Shown in pieces: positions 43,284-51,268 of a DNA stretch of 51,268 nucleotides. The DNA lies in contig CALXOD010000022.1 of NCBI GenBank assembly GCA_944389925.1, forward strand, positions 1 through 51,268, read 5' to 3'. The position numbers were made by a program, and so were the translations under genes. The first letter of the stretch is position 1, and the number at the start of each line of letters is the position of its first letter. Source of the stretch: an uncultured Victivallaceae bacterium (GTDB lineage Bacteria > Verrucomicrobiota > Lentisphaeria > Victivallales > Victivallaceae). Under the pieces are notes generated by a model. The model was not told the origin of the DNA, did no database searches, and saw only the letters and a program-made list of their open reading frames with translations.

Positions 43284-45350
43284 ATGTACGACCAGAAACG
43301 GGCCGCCCGGACCGCCGATGCGGTGCGCGGGCTTGCCGCCGACGCCATTCAGAAAGCCAGATCCGGGCACCCCGGCATGCCGCTGGGCTGCGCTGATTTT
43401 GCCGTGACGCTCTGGGCGAAATATTTGCGCTTCAATCCCCGGAATCCCGGATGGATTGGCCGGGACCGCTTCGTGCTTTCCGCCGGTCATGGCTCCATGC
43501 TGCAATATGCGTTGCTGCATCTTTTTGAATGCGGCCTGACCATGGAGGATCTGAAGAATTTCCGGCAGTGGGGCAGCCTGACCCCCGGTCATCCGGAGTA
43601 CGGGCACACCGCAGGAGTGGATATTACCACCGGACCGCTGGGCAGCGGATTTGCTTCGGCGGTGGGGATGGCCATGGCGGAAAAATATTTTGCGGCCCGG
43701 ACCGGGCTGGAGGCAAGTGGATTGCCGGAAAACCGCATTTTTGTTATCAGCGGCGACGGCTGCATGATGGAGGGGTGTACCGCGGAGGCGGCATCCCTTG
43801 CGGGAAATCTGCGGCTGGGGAATCTGATTGTGTTTTACGACGATAACGCCATTACCATCGAAGGTGATACGGCTCTGGCGTTCAGCGAGGATGTGGGCAA
43901 GCGTTTCGAAGCATACGGCTGGCGGGTGCTGCGCATCGCCGATGCCAATGATCCGGCACAATGCGATGCCGGTCTGGCCGAAGCCGTGGCCGGTGACGGA
44001 CGGCCGACGTTGTTGATCGGCAAGACCCGGATTGGTTTTGGAGCGCCCAATAAGGAAGGCAAGGCCTGTACGCATGGAGAGCCGCTCGGAGAGGAAGAGG
44101 TGGCGGCATTGAAGCAGCACCTTGGATTACCGGCGGAACCATTTACCGTGGAGCCGGATGTATATGCATTCTGCCATGAACGGGCGGTGGAGGCGGAAGC
44201 GGATGCCGCAGCCTGGGACAAGCGTTTTCAGGCCTTTGTCGAGGCGGATCCGGAACGTGCCCGGTTGATGGATTCCCTGCTGAACCGCCGGGTCCCGGCG
44301 GGGCTGAAAGAGGAATTTCTGAAGGTTATTCCGGTGGACAAGCCCGCCGCATCCCGGGCGGCCGGCGGCGCGGTCCTGCAGAAGGCGGCGGAACTGGTGC
44401 CCGCATTGTGGGGCGGGGCCGCTGACCTGGCGCCTTCCACTAAGACTGCGGTGAAGAACGGCGGCAGTTTTTCAGCGGAAAACCGGTTGGGACGCAATAT
44501 CCATTTCGGTATCCGGGAACTGGCCATGGGGCTGGCTGGAAACGGGATGGCGTTGCAGGGATCGGTGATTCCTTATACCTCGACCTTCTTTGTGTTTTCG
44601 GATTATATGAAACCGGCGATCCGGTTGGCTGCACTGCAGAAGCTGCACGAAATTTATGTGTTTACGCACGATTCATTTTATGTCGGAGAAGACGGGCCGA
44701 CGCATGAACCGATTGAACAGATCGCCATGCTGCGGTCGATTCCCGGTTTGACGGTGATCCGGCCGGCGGAAGCGCACGAAGTGGCGCAGGCCTGGGCGGT
44801 TGCGCTGGAAACGGACGGTCCGGTCGTGCTGTTGCTGACGCGACAGGATCTGGCTCCGTTTACTCCGGAACAGGCCCGGGAAGTAGCGGTGGAACGCGGG
44901 GCGTATGTGCTTAGCGATGATGAAGATTTTGACCTGATTCTGATCGCGACCGGTTCGGAAGTCAACCTGGCGCTTCAGACTGCCGACATGTTGCGGAAGC
45001 TGGAAGTGCGGGTCCGGGTGGTGTCGATGCCTTCGCAGGAACTTTTCCTGAAGCAGGATGAGGAATACCGGGAATCGGTATTGCCGTCATGGTGCGGCTG
45101 CCGGGTGTCTCTGGAAGCGGCATCGACTTTCGGCTGGCAGCGGTTCATCGGTATCGACGGACTGGCGATCGGGCTGGATCATTTCGGGGCGTCGGCGCCT
45201 TACAAGGTGCTGGCGGAAAAATTCGGATTCACGCCGGAGGCGGTGGTACAGCGGATCAGCGAACACTTCGTGCGTTACGAGGATGAAGATGAGGAAGAGG
45301 GGGATGAGTGCGGCTGCGGTTGCGGTTGCCATCATCACCACGAGGACTGA
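43284..45350 (+). CDS. tkt: transketolase with Cys/His-rich tail
   Basis: A 688-residue thiamine-diphosphate transketolase of the pentose phosphate pathway. Seen are LSAGHGSMLQYALL, the GDGCMMEG metal/thiamine motif near residue 155-162, the Pyr-domain start VLQKAAELVPALWGGAADL, EDGPTHEPIEQ near 470 and the C-terminal Rossmann-like domain. The start ATG at 43284 follows AAAGGA. It should shuttle two-carbon units between sugar phosphates and link sugar breakdown to biosynthesis. The last 20 residues (EDEDEEEGDECGCGCGCHHH and HED after it) are an acidic Cys/His stretch, rare in this family and suggestive of metal binding. Confidence 0.95.
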   Translation: MYDQKRAARTADAVRGLAADAIQKARSGHPGMPLGCADFAVTLWAKYLRFNPRNPGWIGRDRFVLSAGHGSMLQYALLHLFECGLTMEDLKNFRQWGSLTPGHPEYGHTAGVDITTGPLGSGFASAVGMAMAEKYFAARTGLEASGLPENRIFVISGDGCMMEGCTAEAASLAGNLRLGNLIVFYDDNAITIEGDTALAFSEDVGKRFEAYGWRVLRIADANDPAQCDAGLAEAVAGDGRPTLLIGKTRIGFGAPNKEGKACTHGEPLGEEEVAALKQHLGLPAEPFTVEPDVYAFCHERAVEAEADAAAWDKRFQAFVEADPERARLMDSLLNRRVPAGLKEEFLKVIPVDKPAASRAAGGAVLQKAAELVPALWGGAADLAPSTKTAVKNGGSFSAENRLGRNIHFGIRELAMGLAGNGMALQGSVIPYTSTFFVFSDYMKPAIRLAALQKLHEIYVFTHDSFYVGEDGPTHEPIEQIAMLRSIPGLTVIRPAEAHEVAQAWAVALETDGPVVLLLTRQDLAPFTPEQAREVAVERGAYVLSDDEDFDLILIATGSEVNLALQTADMLRKLEVRVRVVSMPSQELFLKQDEEYRESVLPSWCGCRVSLEAASTFGWQRFIGIDGLAIGLDHFGASAPYKVLAEKFGFTPEAVVQRISEHFVRYEDEDEEEGDECGCGCGCHHHHED

Positions 45351-45412
45351 GTCCGGCAGTATCCCGTCGGGATCGGAGAACGCCTCCGGTCCTGTCGGGG
45401 GGCAAACGTGAT

Positions 45413-45452
45413 AAAAAACGCGGCAGATATTTTCAGTCTGCCGCGTTTTTTT
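45413..45452 (+). terminator. terminator of tkt, active on both strands
   Basis: A 9-bp stem, CGCGGCAGA (45419-45427) with TCTGCCGCG (45437-45445), flanked by A6 (45413-45418) and T7 (45446-45452). It can stop transcription of tkt (plus) and of the convergent epimerase gene (minus). Confidence 0.9.
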
Positions 45453-45503
45453 ATGAAAGTGAAACTGAAATCAACAGCTTCAAGAGGCTGTTGCATTTTC
45501 ATT

Positions 45504-46358
45504 TCAGAACTGGAGCTGTTCTTGGAGAAAACGAATGTACTCCATATCGCGACGAGCGGCGATGGTGCCATCTCCGGTGGACGGGTATTCGATGGCGATA
45601 CGATCGACGGTCCCGGTCTTTTGAAGCAGTTCGAGGACTTTTCGCTGGTTGATCATGCCCTGATCCAGATGAGTGATAACGAAGGCGCCGTTCAGAACGA
45701 ACAGGTTTTTCAAGTGGGCATAGGTGATGTAACGGCCCGCGATGTCAAAGACCTGCTCAATGGTTTCACCGTTCCGGTTCAGCTGAATATTGCCCTGATC
45801 GTAATTCAGCCCCACTGCCGGGTGGTGTGTCCGTTCCATCAGTTTGCGGCAGGGAGTGGCGAGGTCATGCAGATACCCATTATGGGTTTCAAGAGCGATT
45901 TTCATGCCCAGTTCAGCGGCACGGTCGCCGACTCTTCGCAGACCAGCTGCGGCGCGGTCGAAGTCGGCTTCTTCGGCCATGCCGCTGCCGTTGCGGTCGA
46001 ACTCCATGAAATTCCCGCCGGGGCGAACCATGACACCGGTGAAAAAGTTGATCAGCGGAGTGCCGCACGCCTGTTTCGCCCAGAGCAGAAATTCTTCAAA
46101 TTGTTCCGTATCCCGGCGCACCGTTTCCGCCTCTCCCCGGCAGAAATCAATACAGCCGCCGAAGACGATGGTCAGATCCGGATAGCGGTCTTTCAGCGCG
46201 GCGACAGTCTCCTGATATTGCGCCTGGGTACGATCCTGGTAACGGTAGCGCCAGCGTAGTTCGACGCCGTCACAGCCGTTGTCGGCGGCAAGACGGAACA
46301 AACGCTCCAATGCATTGCCATCTCCTTCCAGATAATTGACATGCAGTAAAATTTCCAT
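45504..46358 (-). CDS. TIM-barrel sugar phosphate isomerase/epimerase
   Basis: A 284-residue xylose-isomerase-like barrel. Candidate metal ligands are E in ALETHNGYL (about 150), D in GLNYDQGNIQ (about 179), H in TYAHLKNLF (about 206) and E in RIAIEYPSTG (about 260). It should epimerise or isomerise a sugar or sugar phosphate. It faces tkt across a shared terminator. The third such barrel in the window, and not close in sequence to the others by eye. Confidence 0.78.
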   Translation of the reverse strand: MEILLHVNYLEGDGNALERLFRLAADNGCDGVELRWRYRYQDRTQAQYQETVAALKDRYPDLTIVFGGCIDFCRGEAETVRRDTEQFEEFLLWAKQACGTPLINFFTGVMVRPGGNFMEFDRNGSGMAEEADFDRAAAGLRRVGDRAAELGMKIALETHNGYLHDLATPCRKLMERTHHPAVGLNYDQGNIQLNRNGETIEQVFDIAGRYITYAHLKNLFVLNGAFVITHLDQGMINQRKVLELLQKTGTVDRIAIEYPSTGDGTIAARRDMEYIRFLQEQLQF

Positions 46359-46486
46359 GGAAAATCTCCTTTTCAGATATGGAATTTCAGAACATACCCT
46401 GGGATTGCGAACAATGCGGCCGAGTCTTCAAGGAACAACTCGTGAAAAACGGCCGATGCTAGCGCAGTTCCGGTGAATGCTGCTAT

Positions 46487-47956
46487 TCAGCGCCGCAGAC
46501 GACTGAAATTGCCGGAGCGTTGAATAATATAAGGCGTAGTTCGTGTTTTGATCGGCATCGAACGCGGTTGCACCCGGTTGAGGGAACCGGGGGCGGGTAA
46601 CGTCACCTTCGCCGGAGTGGAGGGGACAGGCGTATTGGCCGGTTTCGCGGACTGAATCACCTGCGCCGGTCGGGTTTGAACGGCAGGAGGCTGCTGCGGT
46701 TGTGGCCGAGACGGTGTTACCGTTGCCGGAGGTGTCGTCCCGGATTGAGTTGGACGTTTCAGGGGAATGATCACCTGCGGTCGCCCGGAAGTTCCCGGGC
46801 GGAATGGCCGATTACCATCCGGTCGGTTGGGACGATGCGGCCTGTCGCCATCCGGTCGGCTTGGGCGTTGCGGTTTATCGCCATCCGGTCGACTCGGGCG
46901 ATGCGGACGATCTCCGTCCGGCCGACCCGGTCGGGGAGGGCGATCCCAGCCGGGACGTGGTGGGCGGTGGGGCGGTCGATGATGACGATTCCACCAGCAG
47001 ACCGGCCGATAACTGAGGCCGATGTAATAGGTGTAGACACCTCCGAAGCCGCTGTAATAATATGGGTCGTTGTTGCCGTAATAGGGGACTTTTCCAAGGG
47101 TTCCGTCATTGGAATCATCCGATTTGTCGGTATCCTGTGTTTGGGGCGCATTGGTGGTATCGGCAGGCGTTTGACTGGTGGCATTGTTGCTGCCTGCCAG
47201 AGCCTGTTCCGGCGCAGTGTCGGACAGGTCAGCTTCGCCTGGATTGGCGGCGGCATAGGCTCCGTAGATATCCAGATAGCGCTCCACCAGTTCCGCAGCG
47301 CGGTCCAGACTGTCGGTATAGACGGGAATTTCTTCGCCTTTGTAGCGGGCTTTCAAGCCGGTTGGATAGATGAAGCCGCTCCAGTCGCCGTCATCGGGAA
47401 GATTGCCGCCGTCGATTTGGATGAGGTCTTTTTTCAGTTCCACGCCGGAAACGTGTCCGGTAATTTTCACCACGCAGCCGGAACGGGTAGGGGCAACGGT
47501 CCGTACCTTTACGGAGCTGCGCCCCGAATAAATGGCAAAACGCAGATCTGCCGGTCGGATCGTGATGTTTTCACCGGCGAATTTTGCCTTGATTTCCCGG
47601 ACAATCCGTTCCAGACGGGCTTTGGCATCTTCCGTGACGCTTTCCATGTTTTTCCCGGAATAGGCCTGTACTTTCTTCTCGAACTCCTGCTCTTCCTGCG
47701 GATCATAGCCGAAACGTTCCTGGAGATCTTCAGGGAGATTTTTGAAGCTTAGTCCTTTTAACACATAATACCCTTCGGTATTGACGTAGCCGATGTCAAT
47801 GCCGCTGGGGTTGACGCCTTCAATGATGGCGTTTTGAAAGGTTTGTCCGTCCTGGGTCTGGATATCCATCGGCGGGTATTCCGCCATAACGGTCAGTGCA
47901 GTCAGCAGACAGACCGGCGGCAGCAGCAGTTTTGTCCACATAATCGGTCTCCTCAT
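46487..47956 (-). CDS. exported Pro/Arg-rich repeat protein
   Basis: A protein of about 489 residues, starting at ATG 47956 after GAGGTGG (rather than an earlier in-frame start). The signal peptide is residues 1-25. A small N-terminal domain follows (IQTQDGQTFQNAIIEGVNPS, then LKGLSFKNLPEDLQERFGYD), a type common in Verrucomicrobiota/Lentisphaerota. A coiled region and a soluble domain of unknown type (about 100-240) come next. A Tyr/Gly patch leads into 11-residue Pro-Arg repeats (about 330-400) and a Pro/Thr/Gln tail. The repeats are likely extended and sticky, perhaps binding cell wall or polysaccharide. Confidence 0.7.
   Translation of the reverse strand: MRRPIMWTKLLLPPVCLLTALTVMAEYPPMDIQTQDGQTFQNAIIEGVNPSGIDIGYVNTEGYYVLKGLSFKNLPEDLQERFGYDPQEEQEFEKKVQAYSGKNMESVTEDAKARLERIVREIKAKFAGENITIRPADLRFAIYSGRSSVKVRTVAPTRSGCVVKITGHVSGVELKKDLIQIDGGNLPDDGDWSGFIYPTGLKARYKGEEIPVYTDSLDRAAELVERYLDIYGAYAAANPGEADLSDTAPEQALAGSNNATSQTPADTTNAPQTQDTDKSDDSNDGTLGKVPYYGNNDPYYYSGFGGVYTYYIGLSYRPVCWWNRHHRPPHRPPRPGWDRPPRPGRPDGDRPHRPSRPDGDKPQRPSRPDGDRPHRPNRPDGNRPFRPGTSGRPQVIIPLKRPTQSGTTPPATVTPSRPQPQQPPAVQTRPAQVIQSAKPANTPVPSTPAKVTLPAPGSLNRVQPRSMPIKTRTTPYIIQRSGNFSRLRR
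46819..46917. repeat. 33-bp tandem repeats coding for an 11-residue unit
   Basis: Three clear copies, at 46819-46851, 46852-46884 and 46885-46917, with degenerate flanking copies. Each encodes RPDGD(R/K)P(H/Q)RP(S/N) on the minus strand. The copies vary at third codon positions, so the repeat is old and kept for the protein. Confidence 0.8.
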
Positions 47957-47978
47957 GATTTTTCCACCTCTATCGTAC

Positions 47979-48006
47979 ACTATAATTCCAACCCGAAAAA
48001 TATCAA
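47979..48006 (-). promoter_or_regulatory. promoter of the Pro/Arg-rich gene
   Basis: On the minus strand, TTGATA (48001-48006), 16 bases and TATAGT (47979-47984) lie about 22 bases ahead of the start ATG. Confidence 0.55.
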
Positions 48007-48022
48007 CAGTGGAATTCCGAAC

Positions 48023-48050
48023 TTGTATTTTTTCCTTTGATGAGTATTGT
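48023..48050 (+). promoter_or_regulatory. promoter of the SGNH hydrolase gene
   Basis: TTGTAT (48023-48028), 16 bases and TATTGT (48045-48050) lie about 50 bases ahead of the ATG at 48101. It is divergent from and close to the promoter at 47979. Confidence 0.45.
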
Positions 48051-48100
48051 ACCCGGTTAACGACCATTGATGAAACATGGCATCAGGAAAGGAATACGCT

Positions 48101-49240
48101 ATGAAATGGTGGAGTGCACTGTTGTTGGGCGCGGCGCTGGTCGGTCCGGCGTTGTCCGGAGGAGAACCGAAGGTGGAGGATTATGCCGGAAAACAGATTG
48201 AACTCTGCATGATCGGTGACAGCATTACCTGGGCTGGACTCGGAGATTGCTGGCGGAAGTTTTTGTTGATTGAAATGCCGGAACTGGCTTTTATGGGGAC
48301 TCATACCGCCAAGGACGGTTACAGTCATGCCGGCGAAGGCGGCAATACGACCGGTCGGGTGCTGGCGCGCATTGACAGCAAAGCCTCAGTGCCGGACAGC
48401 CGCTATTATCACGTTCTGATCGGGGTTAATGACAACTCGGGGGCCAGAAAGGCGGAAGATGTGCCCGCCCGGGCCCGCAAGACAGTGGACGCCATTGTGG
48501 AGATCATCCGGCACCTGGAAGCCCGTCCCTGTACGGAAAAAATCTTTCTGGGCAGCCTGCTTCCCTGCGGCAATCCGAACAATCCGGAAGACATGAAATA
48601 CCGCGATGCCGCCAATCAGGAAGCCAATAAGATTCTCCGGGCGGAATTTCAGAAACTTTTTCCCTCCGGCAAGGTGGTGTGGGTCGAGTATGAAAATTCG
48701 CTCCGGCCGATGCCGAACTGGCGGAGTATCATTCGGCTGCATCCCAATGAAGAAGGGTATACGCTGCTTGCGAAAATGCTGGCAGACGTGCTGAAGGCGG
48801 AAACCGTTCCGCCCACCGCCGTGCCGGCGGAGAAGTACGGCGTCGAAGTGACCAACCTCTGGAGCAGTCGGAGCAATTGTACGGCGCCGTTGATTCCCGG
48901 TTGGTATGTGGCTTCCTTCGATGTTGATGAAGTGGAGGGGGACACTTTGAAGTTCACTATCGAAAGCCGGTTTCCGCGTTCGCTCAAGACCCCTTACAAG
49001 AAGGACTTCAGCGTGAAGGTCGAACCTGGCAAGCGGGCCGAGGTGGAATTTTTCACCGGTTATCAGGGATACGGGTATGATCAATGCTCAATGGTCATCC
49101 GGCCGGAAAACGGGAAAATTTCCAAAGTTCTGGTGGAAAAAATGCGGCCGACCCGCAAAGCTTCCATCTACGGTGAAGGCTGTTATGTGGATACCGACAG
49201 TCCGATGAGTCTTGGAGAAAAGCTCGTGCCGGCAAATTGA
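48101..49240 (+). CDS. exported SGNH/GDSL hydrolase
   Basis: A 379-residue protein starting at ATG 48101 (ribosome binding site AGGAAAGGA). A signal peptide is followed by an SGNH fold: block I IGDSITWAG (catalytic Ser), the Gly of GEGGNTTGR, block III IGVNDNSG (oxyanion Asn) and the block V region IIRLHPNEEGY. In block V the His is present, but the residue three before it, normally Asp, is Ile, so the catalytic triad is altered. A beta-rich C-terminal domain (about 245-370) could bind carbohydrate. The likely role is de-acetylation of polysaccharides. The comEC gene starts 10 bases downstream. Confidence 0.8.
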   Translation: MKWWSALLLGAALVGPALSGGEPKVEDYAGKQIELCMIGDSITWAGLGDCWRKFLLIEMPELAFMGTHTAKDGYSHAGEGGNTTGRVLARIDSKASVPDSRYYHVLIGVNDNSGARKAEDVPARARKTVDAIVEIIRHLEARPCTEKIFLGSLLPCGNPNNPEDMKYRDAANQEANKILRAEFQKLFPSGKVVWVEYENSLRPMPNWRSIIRLHPNEEGYTLLAKMLADVLKAETVPPTAVPAEKYGVEVTNLWSSRSNCTAPLIPGWYVASFDVDEVEGDTLKFTIESRFPRSLKTPYKKDFSVKVEPGKRAEVEFFTGYQGYGYDQCSMVIRPENGKISKVLVEKMRPTRKASIYGEGCYVDTDSPMSLGEKLVPAN

Positions 49241-49250
49241 ATGGGAGACC

Positions 49251-51268
49251 ATGACCATTCCGTTTTTTCCGAAGAATCGGGTGCGTTTGGAATGGCTGCT
49301 GGTCATTGGCGCGGTTTCCGGAGTCTGCCTGCAACAGGGAGGCGCGGGGATCGCGCTTTTTGCTGTTGTTACAGCTACATTCTTTCTGGTATTGCCGTGG
49401 CGTCAGGCAGGGATGCTGCTGGCAGCAGTTCTGGCGGGATTTGCTTCCGCCCGGATGCAGAACGAATTCGGGGAAGAGCATTATGCCGCATTGCTGGGAA
49501 ACCGGAACCGGGGAGGGGAGTTGCGCGTACGGGTGACGGATGCAGGGGTGACCGGATGTGCCTGGCTGACTCCGCCTGCACCCTTGAAAAGTGAGGTGAT
49601 CGCTTTTCGTCTGGCCGGAGAGACGGATTGGAGAACGGTGTCGGGGAAGACCTTGCTGTATCTGCCTTACGGAAGTGATTTCCGGCCGGAATACGGAGAT
49701 CTGCTGCTGGTTTCCGGACGTTTTCAACTGCCGCGGCGGCAATCGGTGCGGCTGGCTCCCGATGGAACCCTGTTGCCGGATCGGATGGAGAATACGTTTG
49801 CGCGGTATTTGGCGGTTCGGGATAGCGCGGCGATTTTCCGGGCGGATTCCGTGCAGCGGATTGGACGTAAGCCGGGGTGGATGGGGAGGATTCTGCGGAT
49901 GCGTGACCGGTGTCTGGAGGCAGTGGTCCGCAGGATGAATGATCCGCGTTTTGCGGCCAACGCAGCAGGACTCTTTTTCGGCTGTCGAAGCGGGATGGAT
50001 GATCGCACACGGCTGGAACTGATACGTTCCGGGACGATTCATTTGTACGCGGTCAGCGGATTGCATGTGGGGGCGTTGGCGTTGGTATTGTTCTGGTTGT
50101 TGCGACCGCTTCCGTTTAGAATACGACATCTGGTGCTGCCGCTGCTGATCCTGGTTTATGTAGTGACGACCGGAGCCAATGCTCCCGCGGTGAGAGCTTT
50201 CGGAATGATCACGGTCTGGTGCTTGCTGCGGGCAATGTTGATGCGGACTTCGCCGCTGAATATATTGGGAGTACTGGCCGCGGTTCTGGTGGTGTTACAG
50301 CCTGCGTATGTACGGGATGCGGGATTTTTATATTCTTTTGTGATTACCGGAGTGTTGCTGTTGCTGGCGCGGAATTGGCAGCGGAGCCGGGGGATTTTTT
50401 ACGATCCGGAGTCGTGGATGCCGCCTTCTCCGTTGCGGAATCAACTGCATCGGAAACTGCAATGGCGCCGGGAGGTGCTGCTGGCGGTGATTTCCTGTAC
50501 GGCTGCGTTTCTGGGCGGGGCGGCGATTTCGCTGGCGTTTCAGGGGATGTTTTTCCCCGGAGCGGTGGCGGCGAACATTCTCCTGTTGCCGGTGGTGGGA
50601 TGGATGTTTGCGGTGATGTTGTTGAAATTGCTGTCCGGCTGGCTGTGGAATGGCTGGGATTGGTTGCTGGCCCGGTTGCTGGATGGTTTGTTTGCATTTC
50701 TGGATCTGGTGGCGGGGACGGTGGCGAACTGGTTTGAGGCGACAGCTTCGGGACGGCCGGACGGATGGACGGTCTGGATATTTTACGGGGCGCTGGCGGG
50801 ATTGCTCTGGCCGGGGCGGGGGGTGCTGCGCCGCTGGCTGGCAGCGGCAGTATTGTTGGGTATGCTCGGATTCTGGCATCTGTTGCCGGAACGGTCGGTG
50901 CCGGGGATTCTGGTGTGCCGGGAGGGTGGAATGGATTTTCCGTCGGTGGCGGTGGCGGACCCGGAAGCCGGGGTTGGCATCATCTGCAATGTTCCGGATG
51001 CGGGCTCAGCGCGGGCGCTGGCGGATTTTCTGCGGGAACGTGGAATCCGGCGGGTTGACCGGGTGGTATTCAGTCGCCCCCGGAGCGGGGCGGTGAAAGG
51101 ATTGCAGCGTTTGCTGCGGGAGATGCCGGTGGGGGTGGTGGAGTTGCCGGAGCGGGATCGTTATGACCGGCATTTCATTGCCCGGCTGGAAGAGGTGAGA
51201 AAAACGCATCCGGATTTGAAATTTGTTGAACACCCGGGTAGTTTGCTGCAGGTTGTAGTGGAAAAGAC
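49251..51268 (+). CDS. comEC: ComEC/Rec2 DNA-uptake channel, 3' part off the window
   Basis: The start of a large membrane protein, of which about 672 residues are visible. GGGAG precedes the ATG, 10 bases behind the SGNH gene. Hydrophobic segments near residues 15-60 are followed by an OB-like extracytoplasmic domain (about 65-200). The competence domain has the typical IHLYAVSGLHVGALALVLFW near 263-282 and many helices to about 560. A metallo-beta-lactamase-like domain follows, which in this stretch lacks the classic H-x-H-x-D-H. ComEC moves single-stranded DNA across the inner membrane during natural transformation. The frame is still open at the window end. Confidence 0.85.
   Translation, partial: MTIPFFPKNRVRLEWLLVIGAVSGVCLQQGGAGIALFAVVTATFFLVLPWRQAGMLLAAVLAGFASARMQNEFGEEHYAALLGNRNRGGELRVRVTDAGVTGCAWLTPPAPLKSEVIAFRLAGETDWRTVSGKTLLYLPYGSDFRPEYGDLLLVSGRFQLPRRQSVRLAPDGTLLPDRMENTFARYLAVRDSAAIFRADSVQRIGRKPGWMGRILRMRDRCLEAVVRRMNDPRFAANAAGLFFGCRSGMDDRTRLELIRSGTIHLYAVSGLHVGALALVLFWLLRPLPFRIRHLVLPLLILVYVVTTGANAPAVRAFGMITVWCLLRAMLMRTSPLNILGVLAAVLVVLQPAYVRDAGFLYSFVITGVLLLLARNWQRSRGIFYDPESWMPPSPLRNQLHRKLQWRREVLLAVISCTAAFLGGAAISLAFQGMFFPGAVAANILLLPVVGWMFAVMLLKLLSGWLWNGWDWLLARLLDGLFAFLDLVAGTVANWFEATASGRPDGWTVWIFYGALAGLLWPGRGVLRRWLAAAVLLGMLGFWHLLPERSVPGILVCREGGMDFPSVAVADPEAGVGIICNVPDAGSARALADFLRERGIRRVDRVVFSRPRSGAVKGLQRLLREMPVGVVELPERDRYDRHFIARLEEVRKTHPDLKFVEHPGSLLQVVVEK

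Noticed and set aside
46819-46917. A CRISPR-like repeat array
   Set aside because: Repeats are contiguous without spacers, vary at third positions and encode a protein repeat.
46676-47752. A plus-strand frame opposite the Pro/Arg-rich protein gene
   Set aside because: Low-complexity shadow of the repeats. The minus strand has the promoter, ribosome binding site and signal peptide.

Overview
The window looks like a chromosome segment of a free-living or gut-type Lentisphaerota bacterium (Victivallis-like). This is inferred, with no search run. The clues are a prepilin-like protein with an H-X9-DG motif next to GntR/LacI-type sugar regulators, a heparinase-type lyase, a beta-helix protein, several sugar-phosphate isomerase/epimerase TIM barrels, and a Ser/Thr kinase beside an ECF-like sigma factor. 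The right two thirds is GC-rich with mostly TGA stops. Parts of the left third (about 1-5 kb and 14-15.2 kb) are clearly AT-richer.

Left third (1 to about 16.8 kb): an integrative element. It ends in the 3' part of a tRNA-Tyr gene (16749-16805) next to a tyrosine recombinase (15213-16631). Reading leftwards from the integrase come a gene coupled to it by a 4-base overlap, a strong terminator, a small HTH protein, a primase-helicase of the D5/P4 type, a set of nested palindromes, a Pif1/RecD-like helicase and a YhcG/DUF1016 nuclease. Beyond these lie two cargo blocks. One is a plus-strand module of membrane Ser/Thr kinase, sigma factor and short zinc-finger anti-sigma-like protein (5396-8061). 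The other is a divergent minus-strand block of exported proteins of unknown function (8-4929). No second att copy is visible, so the element continues off the left edge.

Middle (17.2-28.4 kb): a polysaccharide/uronic-sugar locus. A consensus sigma-70 promoter drives a beta-helix lyase-like lipoprotein, then a GntR regulator, a prepilin-like protein and a membrane protein. Convergent to these lie a heparinase II/III-like lyase and a TIM-barrel epimerase, followed by a second GntR regulator. Three genes in the first cluster are interrupted: two compensating shifts, one in-frame TAG and one shift, with the shifts at homopolymer tracts. They are either decaying, phase-variable or affected by sequence error.

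Right (28.4-51.3 kb): housekeeping and sugar genes. uvrA overlaps an AEC-family transporter gene, followed by a P-loop sugar/uridine kinase-like protein. A DnaQ-like exonuclease overlaps a PocR-AraC regulator, which is divergent from a three-gene operon (Gfo/Idh/MocA dehydrogenase, TIM-barrel epimerase, propeller-like protein). A processive GT2 glycosyltransferase converges on the operon ruvB - Bax-inhibitor-1 - zinc-ribbon coiled-coil - AlbA_2. Transketolase carries an unusual Cys/His-rich tail. Then come another epimerase, an exported Pro-rich repeat protein, an SGNH hydrolase and the start of comEC, which runs off the right edge.

Functional picture: the chromosomal part is built for sensing, breaking down and epimerising acidic or unusual sugars and feeding the pentose phosphate pathway. 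The element adds its own replication/integration module, a phospho-signalling/transcription module and an uncharacterised envelope gene block.
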